From Acidovorax sp. T1 (GTDB taxonomy: Bacteria > Pseudomonadota > Gammaproteobacteria > Burkholderiales > Burkholderiaceae_C), in the NCBI RefSeq assembly GCF_002176815.1, contig NZ_CP021648.1, forward strand, positions 3,756,001 to 3,820,000: 64,000 bases of DNA, given 5' to 3'. Positions 45,859 through 54,385 of the stretch are shown piece after piece (within the stretch, counting starts at the first letter, position 1; each line of letters starts with the position of its first letter). The position numbers and the translations under genes were made by a program. Below the pieces are notes generated by a model. It ran no database searches, had not been told where the DNA came from, and was given only the letters and a program-made list of their open reading frames with translations.

Positions 45859-47298
45859 ATGAAAACTGCCCTGAACTACATCGATGGCATATGGTGCCCG
45901 GCTTCGGCCGAGCGCACCGGTGCTTGTATCAATCCCGCGACCGGCGAGCCCGCTGCACATTACGTCAATGCGACGTTGCCGGAGATCGAGGCGGCCATTG
46001 CGGGCGCGCGACACTGCTTTGAGTCCAGCACCTGGTCCAGCCAGCCTAAGCTTCGCTCGGACGTTCTGCGGCTCTTTGCCGATCGCCTTGAGGCACGCAA
46101 AGACGAGATTGTGGATACGCTCGTTGAGCTGAACGGCAAACTGCGACGCGAGGCTGAAGGCGAGGTATTGGCTGGCATCTCCGAACTGCGCTACTACGCG
46201 GGCTTGGCGCGCAATCTATTCGGTCGGATGCTCGAAATTGAGCCACAGATCTATTCGATGATTGAACGCGAGGCGATCGGTGTGGCGGCGATCATCGTTC
46301 CCTGGAACGCACCCGTCACGCTCCTCGTGAGATCCCTGGCGCCTGCGCTTTCCGCCGGGTGCGCGGTGGTGATCAAGGCCGCGCACCAGACAGCTCTGGT
46401 GCACGCCATGGTGATGGAGTGCTTGGTGCAGGATACGAGACTGCCCCGTGGCCTTGTTCAGTCTTTTGTCGAAGACGGCGCAGACGGTGCCAAGCTGCTG
46501 TGCGCCCATGTCGAAGTCGACGTGATCAGTTTCACCGGCTCGACCCAGGTGGGCAAGCTGATCGCTGGTTCGACCGCCAAGAATCTGACCCGGTTGTCGC
46601 TGGAACTCGGTGGCAAGGCGCCAGCCATTGTGCTCCCGGACGCCAGCGTTGCCGATGCGGTACGGGGCATTGTGCCGGGCGCCTGCGTGATGGCGGGGCA
46701 GATGTGCACGGCCATCAGCCGGGTGCTGGTCCATGAGTCCATCGCTGAAGGCTTCAAGGCGGCACTCGTGGAGGGCCTCAGGCAGGTCCGTGTCGGCCCG
46801 GGACAACTCGCTGCTTCATCGATGGGGGCATTGATCGACAGGCGCAATCAGCAACGCTTGCTGGATGAGGTGCAGTCTGCGCGCGAGACCTGCGAAGTGT
46901 TGCTGGCTGGGACTGTTCCCCAGGACCTGCCACGTGCGGGTGCGTTTCTCACGCCCTCACTGATCGCCACGCAGGATCTGCAGAGCCATTTTGTGCAGGA
47001 CGAAATCTTTGGACCGGTGATCACGCTGGAGACATTCAGCGATGACGAGGATGCCCTGACCCGCGCCAACGCGACCCGTTATGGCCTGGCGTCGTCGATC
47101 TGGACGAATGACTTCAAGCGAGCCCGGCAAATCGCTCGGCGCCTGAAGTTCGGCAATGTCTGGATCAACGCGCACAACCGACTTTTTGCCGAAGTCGAAA
47201 CCGGCGGTTACCGCGAGAGTGGTCTTGGGCGTCTGCATGGCGTCGATGGCCTGAGCGATTTTCTGGAAACCAAGCACGTCTACATGCCGTGCGCCTGA
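45859..47298 (+). CDS. Aldehyde dehydrogenase of the P450 operon
   Basis: The 479-residue ALDH has IIVPWNAPVTLLVRSLAPAL (NAD site), catalytic Glu in LELGGKAPAIVL, catalytic Cys in VMAGQMCTAISRV, and a C-terminal ATRYGLASSIWTND. It is only distantly similar to pchA. It probably oxidises the aldehyde made from the P450 product. A 151-base gap separates it from the reductase gene, so a second promoter is possible. The ATG at 45859 follows AGAGAGAAA rather than a strong Shine-Dalgarno. Confidence 0.9.
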   Translation: MKTALNYIDGIWCPASAERTGACINPATGEPAAHYVNATLPEIEAAIAGARHCFESSTWSSQPKLRSDVLRLFADRLEARKDEIVDTLVELNGKLRREAEGEVLAGISELRYYAGLARNLFGRMLEIEPQIYSMIEREAIGVAAIIVPWNAPVTLLVRSLAPALSAGCAVVIKAAHQTALVHAMVMECLVQDTRLPRGLVQSFVEDGADGAKLLCAHVEVDVISFTGSTQVGKLIAGSTAKNLTRLSLELGGKAPAIVLPDASVADAVRGIVPGACVMAGQMCTAISRVLVHESIAEGFKAALVEGLRQVRVGPGQLAASSMGALIDRRNQQRLLDEVQSARETCEVLLAGTVPQDLPRAGAFLTPSLIATQDLQSHFVQDEIFGPVITLETFSDDEDALTRANATRYGLASSIWTNDFKRARQIARRLKFGNVWINAHNRLFAEVETGGYRESGLGRLHGVDGLSDFLETKHVYMPCA

Positions 47299-47309
47299 GG
47301 AAAAGAAGA

Positions 47310-48083
47310 ATGGCAGTTGATATTCAAACGGATAAGAGCCAAGCGGTGGTCATTGTCACCGGTGGAGCAAGAGGCATCGGAAACGCGTTCGCGCGACGAC
47401 TCGCAGAGGATGGCTACCACGTTGCCATCATGGATCTGCAGGGCGCACAAGAGGCCGCGGAACAGATTCGACGCGAGGGCGGGCTCGCGGATGGCTACAA
47501 CGCCAATGTCGTTGATGCTGCGGACTGGGACCGTGTTCTTGGACAGGTCGGCATATCAGGCAAGCGGTTGCACGGGTTGGTGAACAACGCTGCCTTGTTT
47601 GCCAGTCTGGAAATGCAGCCCTTCGAGAAGGTGGAAAAGCAGGAATGGATGCGTGTCATGGAGGTGAACACTTTCGGTCCGTTTCTCGCGATCCAGAAAG
47701 TTGCGCCGATTCTGACCAAGGGTGGTGGGGGCGCGATCGTGAATGTGGCTTCGACATCGCCGCTCAAAGGCGTGACCGGCATGCTGCACTACGTTTGCAG
47801 CAAAGGCGCCGTCATTGCGATGACCCGCAGCCTTGCCCGTGAGCTCGGCGACCGGTCCATCACCGTGAATGCGGTGGCACCGGGGTTCACTTTGAGCGAG
47901 GGCATTCTTCAAAACAAGGAGCACGTCGAAAAGTTTCGCGATCTGGGCAAGAACGGCCGGGCTCTGAAACGCGACCAGCTGCCAGAGGATTTGCAGGGAG
48001 CTGTCAGTTTTCTCATCAATCGAGATGCATCTTTCATCACGGGCCAGACAATCATCGTCGATGGCGGTGCGCATTTCGGCTGA
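47310..48083 (+). CDS. Short-chain dehydrogenase/reductase of the P450 operon
   Basis: The 257-residue classical SDR has a cofactor motif TGGARGIG, NNAA at the NNAG position, a catalytic Ser in VASTSPLKG, and the Tyr-Lys pair in YVCSK. The C-terminal GQTIIVDGGAHFG is typical. The likely step is oxidation of the P450-made alcohol to the aldehyde used by the neighbouring ALDH. The ATG at 47310 lies 11 bases after the ALDH stop. Confidence 0.9.
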   Translation: MAVDIQTDKSQAVVIVTGGARGIGNAFARRLAEDGYHVAIMDLQGAQEAAEQIRREGGLADGYNANVVDAADWDRVLGQVGISGKRLHGLVNNAALFASLEMQPFEKVEKQEWMRVMEVNTFGPFLAIQKVAPILTKGGGGAIVNVASTSPLKGVTGMLHYVCSKGAVIAMTRSLARELGDRSITVNAVAPGFTLSEGILQNKEHVEKFRDLGKNGRALKRDQLPEDLQGAVSFLINRDASFITGQTIIVDGGAHFG

Positions 48084-48113
48084 ATTTCTTAGTCGTTAAC
48101 AGGAGACATTTCT

Positions 48114-49091
48114 ATGAAAAAATTATTCTTTAAGATTCTCTGCCTCTTTGCCGTGCAGGGCTTCATGCTCGAAGCTGTCCATGCACAGGCATACCCGTCC
48201 AGGTCTGTGCGGATCGTGACGTCGTTCTCTGCCGGCTCCGGTCCCGACGCCATGCTGCGCATGGTCTCCGACAAGCTGGCCAAGCTTTGGGGGCAACCCG
48301 TCATTATCGACAATAAGCCGGGTGCGAGTGGTTTTATTGCAATCTCAGAGGCGCGCCGTAGTGGTGTTGATGGCTACACGCTCCTGCATATGGATGGTCT
48401 GAATTTGACGGCTATTCCACATATGTACAAGAAGCTCCCCTATAACGCGGAGACAGACATTGAACCCATCAGCCCCATCCACGGCAGCTACTTCTTTGTA
48501 ACTGTCTCAGCTGACTCCCCCTGGAACAGCATGACCGACCTTATAAAGGCGGCCAAGTCCGACCCGGGTGCTATAAGTTACGGTTCTTGGCAGATTGGCA
48601 GTGTTGCTCATCTTTTTTCCGCAGCTTTGGAGGCTGGAACCGGAACCAAAATGATGCATGTGCCGTACAAGGAAAACTCGCAGCTCTACACAGGTGTTGC
48701 CCGGCAAGAGGTTACTTGGGCATTCGGATCGATTGCGAGCGCAGGCCCCCTTGTGAAGGCAGGTCGACTCAAATTCTTGGCCATCGCCGGGCCTGCCCGT
48801 GAAAGCGCATATCCTCAAGTGCCAACTGTGGCGGAGGCGGGTGGCCCAGCTGGTTTCGAGGCCAGAGGGTGGGTCGGCCTCTTTGCCCCCAAGGGGGTTC
48901 CCATGCCCATTGCAGAGAAGATTTCGGCGGATCTGACACGTGTTGTGAACGAGCCGGAACTGAAGGCAAAAATGACCGAGCTTGGCTACGATCCAATGCC
49001 CAGCAAGCCTGCTGAAACCAGGGCGTTGGTGGCCACCCAGTCCAAGGCGTTCAAGGTAGTCGTGACGCGCAGTGCGGTCACGCTCGATTGA
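48114..49091 (+). CDS. Bug-family (TctC-like) periplasmic solute-binding protein
   Basis: The 325-residue protein has a signal peptide (KKLFFKILCLFAVQGFMLEA cleaving at VHAQA) followed by the Bug/TctC fold, beginning YPSRSVRIVTSFSAGSGPDA and containing VIIDNKPGASGFIA. Such proteins bind carboxylates or aromatic acids, usually for a TctAB permease. No permease is encoded nearby, as is usual for the many orphan Bug genes of betaproteobacteria. Being last in the P450 operon, it may capture the pathway substrate. Confidence 0.88.
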   Translation: MKKLFFKILCLFAVQGFMLEAVHAQAYPSRSVRIVTSFSAGSGPDAMLRMVSDKLAKLWGQPVIIDNKPGASGFIAISEARRSGVDGYTLLHMDGLNLTAIPHMYKKLPYNAETDIEPISPIHGSYFFVTVSADSPWNSMTDLIKAAKSDPGAISYGSWQIGSVAHLFSAALEAGTGTKMMHVPYKENSQLYTGVARQEVTWAFGSIASAGPLVKAGRLKFLAIAGPARESAYPQVPTVAEAGGPAGFEARGWVGLFAPKGVPMPIAEKISADLTRVVNEPELKAKMTELGYDPMPSKPAETRALVATQSKAFKVVVTRSAVTLD

Positions 49092-49134
49092 ATTGCTGCG
49101 CGCTGGAGCGCAAGTCGTTGGCTCTTCTTCCTAG

Positions 49135-50680
49135 GAGTCTGAGCGGCAGAAGCTTTTTGGTTTTCCGCACATACGTTTTTGCACCTGCCGGCTGCGCAGA
49201 GCGCCGGCACCGCATTGCGAGGCCGTGGGAACGGCCCTGAACCAACACGCTCAGCGTGTCGCAAGCAGGCAAGCCACACCTGGGCCTGCCGCTTTGACCT
49301 TCAGCGGGCACGCAAGACGTTCATGCGCCGCAGATTCAGCGCCAGGCACACGAGCTTGAACTCGGCTTTGACCTTCTCCAATCCCCGCAAGCTGAACTGC
49401 CTGAACCCCAGCACGTTCTTAATCCACCCGTTGGGCGCCTCCACGATCCACTTGCGCTTGCGGTAGGCCGCCTGGCCTTCAGGCGTCTTCAGCCTGGCAT
49501 CCATCTCTGCGGTGCGTGGGTAGCGTTCGGCATCAACCTGTAGCCCCTGCTTGCCTTCGCGTCCCAGTGCCACGATCAGCTCGCTCGGACTGCCCTTGAG
49601 TTGCTCGAACACCGCCTCCGAACGGAATCCCGCATCGGCCAGCACCTGCCGGGCGTCGTCACCCAGGTTCGCCTTCACCGCCTCCAGGAGCTCGGGCAGG
49701 CGCTCACTGTCGCCAGCGTTGTGCGTCAGCTCGGCTGCCACCACGATCTGCGCCGTCTCATCCACCGCCGTATGCGCGTTGTAGCCATAGTCGTAGCCAC
49801 CTCCGGCACGCTTCATGATCCGGCTGTCCGTGTCGGTGAAGCTCTCCTGGGCGCTGTCCTTGGGCACGCCGAAGTCGCGCTTGTAGCGCCCGCCTTTGGG
49901 CTTGCCGTCCTTGTCGCGCGGCTTGCGTTCATCGTCCTTGCTGCGGCCACGTGCTTCATCGGCCTCCTGCTGACGCTTCTCCAGCCGCAGCTTGGCCTCG
50001 CTGATGGCCTTGAGACGGTCTTCCCGGCGCTTGATCTCCCCGGGCAGGTCTACCTCGGGCTCGTTCTTCTCCAGGTCGTCGGAGGCCCTGGCGCGGTTGA
50101 GCAGCCCGTCGATCTGCGCCTTGAGTTCAGCCTCGGCTTTGACCATGCGCTCATAGCTCATGGCCTTGTGGCGGCTGGCGTTGGCCTTGAGCTTGGTGCC
50201 ATCCACTGCCACCGTGCCCAACTTGACCAGGCCGCACTCGCGTGCCAGACGCACGACCTGCACGAACAGGGCCGCCAATTCTTGCAAGTGCAGCGCGCGG
50301 AAGTCAGACAGCGTGCGGTGCGCGGGATAGTTCTCTGCCGCCAGCACGCGCAGGGCCACGTCTTCGTGCAGCTTGGCGGTGAGCTTGCGCGAACTGAAGG
50401 TGCCCGTGGCGTAGCCGTAGATCAGCACCTTGACCATCATGGCCGGGTGGAACGGTTGGTTGCGCGGCCCGCCCTTGGCGTATCGCGCATGGAACGCGCT
50501 CAGGTCCAGGCTGTCGACGCTGTCGCTGATGAAGTACGCCAGGTGCCCTTCGGGCAACCAGTCTTGCAGGGCGTCTGGCAGCAGGCGTTGTTGTTGCGGT
50601 GCATAGGGCAGGTAACTTGCAGGCATGCCTGTAATTTACCAAGCCTTTGCGCTCTCAGCGGCCTTCTGCCGCGCAGACTC
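49135..50680 (-). mobile_element. IS1182-family insertion sequence
   Basis: The element is 1,546 bases. The terminal inverted repeats are GAGTCTGAGCGGCAGAAG on the left and CTTCTGCCGCGCAGACTC on the right, one mismatch. It is flanked on both sides by the 4-base direct repeat CTAG (49,131-49,134 and 50,681-50,684), a clean target duplication. It carries one intact transposase gene and separates the Bug gene from a LysR remnant. Confidence 0.93.
49301..50626 (-). CDS. IS1182-family transposase
   Basis: The 441-residue DDE transposase has an N-terminal DUF772-type region (LDLSAFHARYAKGGPRNQPF), a first catalytic Asp in VAVDGTKLKANAS, a long charged coiled-coil insert (about 160-240), a second Asp in VLADAGFRSE, and Glu in KWIVEAPNGWIKNVLG. 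It is intact, so the element may still move. Confidence 0.93.
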   Translation of the reverse strand: MPASYLPYAPQQQRLLPDALQDWLPEGHLAYFISDSVDSLDLSAFHARYAKGGPRNQPFHPAMMVKVLIYGYATGTFSSRKLTAKLHEDVALRVLAAENYPAHRTLSDFRALHLQELAALFVQVVRLARECGLVKLGTVAVDGTKLKANASRHKAMSYERMVKAEAELKAQIDGLLNRARASDDLEKNEPEVDLPGEIKRREDRLKAISEAKLRLEKRQQEADEARGRSKDDERKPRDKDGKPKGGRYKRDFGVPKDSAQESFTDTDSRIMKRAGGGYDYGYNAHTAVDETAQIVVAAELTHNAGDSERLPELLEAVKANLGDDARQVLADAGFRSEAVFEQLKGSPSELIVALGREGKQGLQVDAERYPRTAEMDARLKTPEGQAAYRKRKWIVEAPNGWIKNVLGFRQFSLRGLEKVKAEFKLVCLALNLRRMNVLRAR

Positions 50681-50788
50681 CTAGGGGCAGTCCAGTCGTG
50701 GATCACCGCGGAACCGGGCCAGGACAGCAGTGTGAGCACCACCAGCCCCAAGCGCGTCGGCGCGAAGGCCAGTACATGCTCGGGACCG

Positions 50789-50941
50789 TCATGCCGCAAG
50801 TAGCTGCACGCCCAGTTCGTCCTCCAGATCGCGCACGGCACGCGAGAGCGGCGTCTGATCGATGTGGATGCGCTCGGCCGCCCGCGTAAAGTTCAGCTCT
50901 TCCGCTACTGCGATGAAATAGCGCAACTGGCGTCGCTCAAT
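50789..50941 (-). pseudogene. LysR-family regulator remnant (HTH only)
   Basis: The minus strand reads a typical LysR winged HTH over 50 codons ([40 protein letters not shown]) and then hits TGA. No ATG, GTG or TTG start lies in frame upstream, and the whole effector-binding domain is missing. The IS1182 element sits about 105 bases beyond the truncation, so an earlier deletion rather than the IS itself removed the gene body. Confidence 0.75.
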
Positions 50942-50985
50942 TATCCCGGCTACCGGCCGGCGTTAGCTGCATTTCGTTGCGGTCC

Positions 50986-52620
50986 TCATGCCAAGGCCTC
51001 CATATCGGTCACGGATTTCGAGACGGCGCGCGCCAAGACCTGCATAGCGGTTCGTGTCGACACAATTTCCTCCTGACTGGTCCACGCAACGAACCCGTCC
51101 GGCCTAACCAGTACCCACCTGGAGGCATACCGCTCTGCACCCGCGCCCGGTGCCAACACTATCAGCTTCAACGACACCGCCAGTGCAGCAGCAGCTTCGC
51201 TGAATGCACGCGCATCCGCCCCCGATGGCCCAACGCACAGCACAGTGAAGTCCGCGCCCAACTTCTCGAAAACGTTGCCGCCGTCGGCCAACGGCGCTGG
51301 CGGCAGGTGATGCCCCGCCCGCGCTTCGAACCGATGCTCCCCGACGACGCTGCAGATGCCGTGCGGCCCACCCCAAACGATCGGAGAGCCCTCGTAGTTC
51401 GGCTCGAACGCATGGACCTCGCCGATCGCTCCGCGCGCCCGCGCTTGCCATGCTGACTCGAAGCCAGTGCGATCTGCCTCAGGATCGAAAGCATCAAGGA
51501 ACTGACGATCTCTTTCGATCGACTTCGCAATAAAATCGTGCACAGTTGACGCGAATACTGGCCTGCGCTCGGCATCGTAGGAATCAAGCAGTGCATCGCC
51601 ATCTCGTTTCTGAACCACGGCTGCAAGCTTCCAGGCCAGATTGCGGGCATCCTCGAATCCGGAATTGACACCGTAGCCACCATAGGGCGGATGGCTGTGA
51701 GCAGCATCGCCCGCGATGAAAACCCGGCCCGCGCGATAGCTGTCGGCAACGGCGAATCGCAGATCCCAAAAACCGATGTGCTCGAACTCCACTTCAAACT
51801 TGGCACCAACGGCTTCGTGCAAAAAAGCACGGAAGTCGAAGTTGTTCTCGGTCGTCCCAAGGGGAACTGGCGCGTGGAAAAACCAAGTCTGCCCGAGATC
51901 GACGCGACCCAGAAATTTCCAGTAGCCCTTGAGCTCCGGTTGAAGAACGTTGTAGTAGGATTTTCCAGGAAAGCGCTCCAGCAATGCATGCAACTCGGGT
52001 GAGCGGAACACCAACAGAACCATGAGCCGATCATGGTCTGTGCGCGTCTGCGTGAGCCCGACCTGCTCTCGGACAAGCGATCGGCTGCCATCACAACCAA
52101 CCGCATACGCCGCCCGCAAAGTCTTTCGTTCCGTTCCGTCGCGCTCCGCAAGTTCGACCGTCACGCCTTCAGCGTCCTGCGACACTGCTTCCGCGCTCCA
52201 TCCATACATGGTCCGCACCTTTGGCAGTTCCGCTGCACGGCTGCGCAACACCGCCTCGGTAGCGTACTGAGGCAGCCGCTCGTTGGCTGCGTAGTAGTAG
52301 GGCTGGACGAGATCGCGCTGGAGCCAGTCGTAAGAGTACGGTCCAAGCAACGTCCCGTAGGCAGTCAAGCCACCGATGCCGTACTCAGGCGGGATCGTGC
52401 GAGCAGCCCGCAACTGCCGCTCCGCACCCCAGGCATGGAAATGCTCCATCGTCCTTTGGGTCAGGTTCTGGCCTTTTGGAATGGGCTGGGGCTGCAAATA
52501 CCGCTCTACCACGACGCAGCGCACGCCGCGCTGACCAAGATCGATGGCCAGGCCCATGCCGACGGGTCCTCCGCCAACGATCACAACCTCGGTCTCGTCC
52601 ACGCACTGAATGCTGTTCAT
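50986..52620 (-). CDS. FAD-dependent aromatic monooxygenase (MhpA / phenol-hydroxylase-like)
   Basis: The 544-residue class A flavoprotein hydroxylase has an FAD dinucleotide motif VVIVGGGPVGMGLAIDLGQR, a DG motif AYAVGCDGSRSL, and a GD motif RVFIAGDAAHSHPPYGGYGV. A C-terminal thioredoxin-like domain (about 440-540) is typical of phenol-hydroxylase relatives. It should ortho-hydroxylate an aromatic ring with NAD(P)H and O2. The substrate is undetermined. It is divergent from a LysR gene that probably regulates it. A LysR remnant lies just downstream. Confidence 0.88.
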   Translation of the reverse strand: MNSIQCVDETEVVIVGGGPVGMGLAIDLGQRGVRCVVVERYLQPQPIPKGQNLTQRTMEHFHAWGAERQLRAARTIPPEYGIGGLTAYGTLLGPYSYDWLQRDLVQPYYYAANERLPQYATEAVLRSRAAELPKVRTMYGWSAEAVSQDAEGVTVELAERDGTERKTLRAAYAVGCDGSRSLVREQVGLTQTRTDHDRLMVLLVFRSPELHALLERFPGKSYYNVLQPELKGYWKFLGRVDLGQTWFFHAPVPLGTTENNFDFRAFLHEAVGAKFEVEFEHIGFWDLRFAVADSYRAGRVFIAGDAAHSHPPYGGYGVNSGFEDARNLAWKLAAVVQKRDGDALLDSYDAERRPVFASTVHDFIAKSIERDRQFLDAFDPEADRTGFESAWQARARGAIGEVHAFEPNYEGSPIVWGGPHGICSVVGEHRFEARAGHHLPPAPLADGGNVFEKLGADFTVLCVGPSGADARAFSEAAAALAVSLKLIVLAPGAGAERYASRWVLVRPDGFVAWTSQEEIVSTRTAMQVLARAVSKSVTDMEALA

Positions 52621-52780
52621 TTCACCTTCTCCGATTTAGCGATAAAGCGCTGACTCAGCGCCGCTCTCGCAACACACACCCCGCTTGCGCGGGCCATATT
52701 CCATGCAGACTTCACTCTTTGTCTCCTTGGCGTTTTGGATTAGAGTTGATGGTCAACAATCAATCAAACGGAACATACTG
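52621..52780. promoter_or_regulatory. Divergent region, FAD monooxygenase / LysR regulator
   Basis: This is a 160-base gap of lower GC. TTGATGGTCAACAATCAA at 52,746-52,763 contains the inverted repeat TTGATGG/TCAA-type symmetry expected for a LysR binding site (T-N11-A). Confidence 0.45.
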
Positions 52781-53704
52781 ATGCATCCATCGGAAAAACT
52801 GATGCATGTGAGCAGCCGCCAACTGCAGGCCTTTCTCGAGGTCGCTCGACTCCGGAGCTTCTCCAAGGCAGCCGAGCAAATCCCCATGTCCCAATCAGGC
52901 ATGAGCATGCTGATAAAGGATCTGGAAGACCAGATGGGCGCTCGTTTGTTCGACCGCAGCCCGAGATCCGTTATGCTCACGGACGCTGGCCGTCAGCTCC
53001 TCCCTGTGGCCCAACGGATCGTCCAGGACCTGAGAGGTCTGGGATCGACGATCGAAGGATCTGAAGCGGCTACTCGGTCGCGCCTGGACGTAGCGGCGAC
53101 TCCCATGGTGACGATGAGCCTTTTGCCAGACGTCGTGAGGGAGTTCACCGATTCGCACCCTCATGTCAGCACCACTATCGCGGATGTCGACGTCAATACC
53201 GTCAGGCAGCGTGTTCTGGACGGTGAAGCGGATATCGGCCTGGGTTTCTTCGTCAAACCGGCAGTTGGTCTGTTGCGTCAGCCTCTGTGCCGATTTCGTC
53301 TGATGTGCATCAGTCCACCAGCACCCACCAACAGCCGCCGCCGATCATCACGAGGCTGGTCCAGTCTGCGTGATCTCCCGTTGATCGGTCTACCGCCGGA
53401 TAACCCGATCCAATCGCTGGTGGAAACCCATCTCACCCGGATCGGGCATGTCCATGGAAAGTGCCAAACGGCTCACTTCATTGGCACACTGATCGCCATG
53501 ACGCGTGCGGGTCTGGGTCATGCCGTTATCCCCTCATTCGCCATCGAGGAATGCAAGCGGCACGGTCTGCAGATCAGCATGCTGATAGATCCGGTGGTGT
53601 ACCTGGACCTCTATCTGGTTTCACGCCGAGGAATTCAACCTAAGCCCACCACACTGGATTTTTCTGCTCGCCTGAAGACAGCGGCAACGAAACTAGCCAA
53701 GTAG
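52781..53704 (+). CDS. LysR-family transcriptional regulator
   Basis: This 307-residue regulator has a winged HTH in RQLQAFLEVARLRSFSKAAE and SQSGMSMLIKDLEDQMGARL, followed by the ligand domain. It is divergent from the flavin monooxygenase gene and likely controls it. Around residues 165-195 the sequence is Pro/Ser/Arg-rich and matches the family poorly, which could reflect local compensating frameshifts. The C-terminal part (LIGLPPDNPIQSLVE, MTRAGLGHAVIPSFA) returns to family-like sequence. Confidence 0.82.
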   Translation: MHPSEKLMHVSSRQLQAFLEVARLRSFSKAAEQIPMSQSGMSMLIKDLEDQMGARLFDRSPRSVMLTDAGRQLLPVAQRIVQDLRGLGSTIEGSEAATRSRLDVAATPMVTMSLLPDVVREFTDSHPHVSTTIADVDVNTVRQRVLDGEADIGLGFFVKPAVGLLRQPLCRFRLMCISPPAPTNSRRRSSRGWSSLRDLPLIGLPPDNPIQSLVETHLTRIGHVHGKCQTAHFIGTLIAMTRAGLGHAVIPSFAIEECKRHGLQISMLIDPVVYLDLYLVSRRGIQPKPTTLDFSARLKTAATKLAK

Positions 53705-53945
53705 AAAGATCATTCGAAGCTCGGCCAGCTTCTGATGGTCGCTCCTGCCTTTCGAGAACGCCCAAGCGACACCTCTGCCGCGGCATTGGAACATCCAGCA
53801 ATGTCAGTGCTTCGCTTGCTCCGCAAGCCGTCGATGAATTCACCGGCAGCTGCCGAGCAAGCTCTTATCGCTCAGGCAGACACCTGCATGGTTCCATGTG
53901 GGAAAAGGAACGGCTCAACAGGATTTTGAGCAATGGTTGCACAGG
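53705..53945. other. Gap after the LysR gene
   Basis: I see no gene, repeat or terminator in these 241 bases. The bases before the sphA remnant end include no clear hairpin. Confidence 0.5.
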
Positions 53946-54385
53946 TCAGAAAGGCTTGACCACAGTGACTCGAAATAGGTTGCCAGCCGGTTCAGCCCCA
54001 GACCCACCGCGGACGCTGAACTCCTTGTAGAACGCACCCTTCAGAAAGACTCCTGCCGCCGCAACGGGGTAGTTCACCTCCAAGCCGACAGCATGGCGTT
54101 GGGAATTGCCTTGACTCACCTGCGCGCCTGAGTCGTTGCCCAATTGCCATTGGCTGTAACCCACCACGCCCAGCGAATACTGCCCGAAGTTTTTTCCAAC
54201 GCCCCATTCCATCGACAATTGATCGCCAGGACCCCTGATGGCCACCCAAATTCCCCCGTCTATGGCCACCTCAAACTCCCCCACCTGAACTGATCGGGGA
54301 TAGGGGTTTAACGCCGGCGTCGTCGGCACCTGTTGGCAGGACATTGATCCAGTCTTCCCCGAGGGAAGGCCAAGGAGTGAATGTC

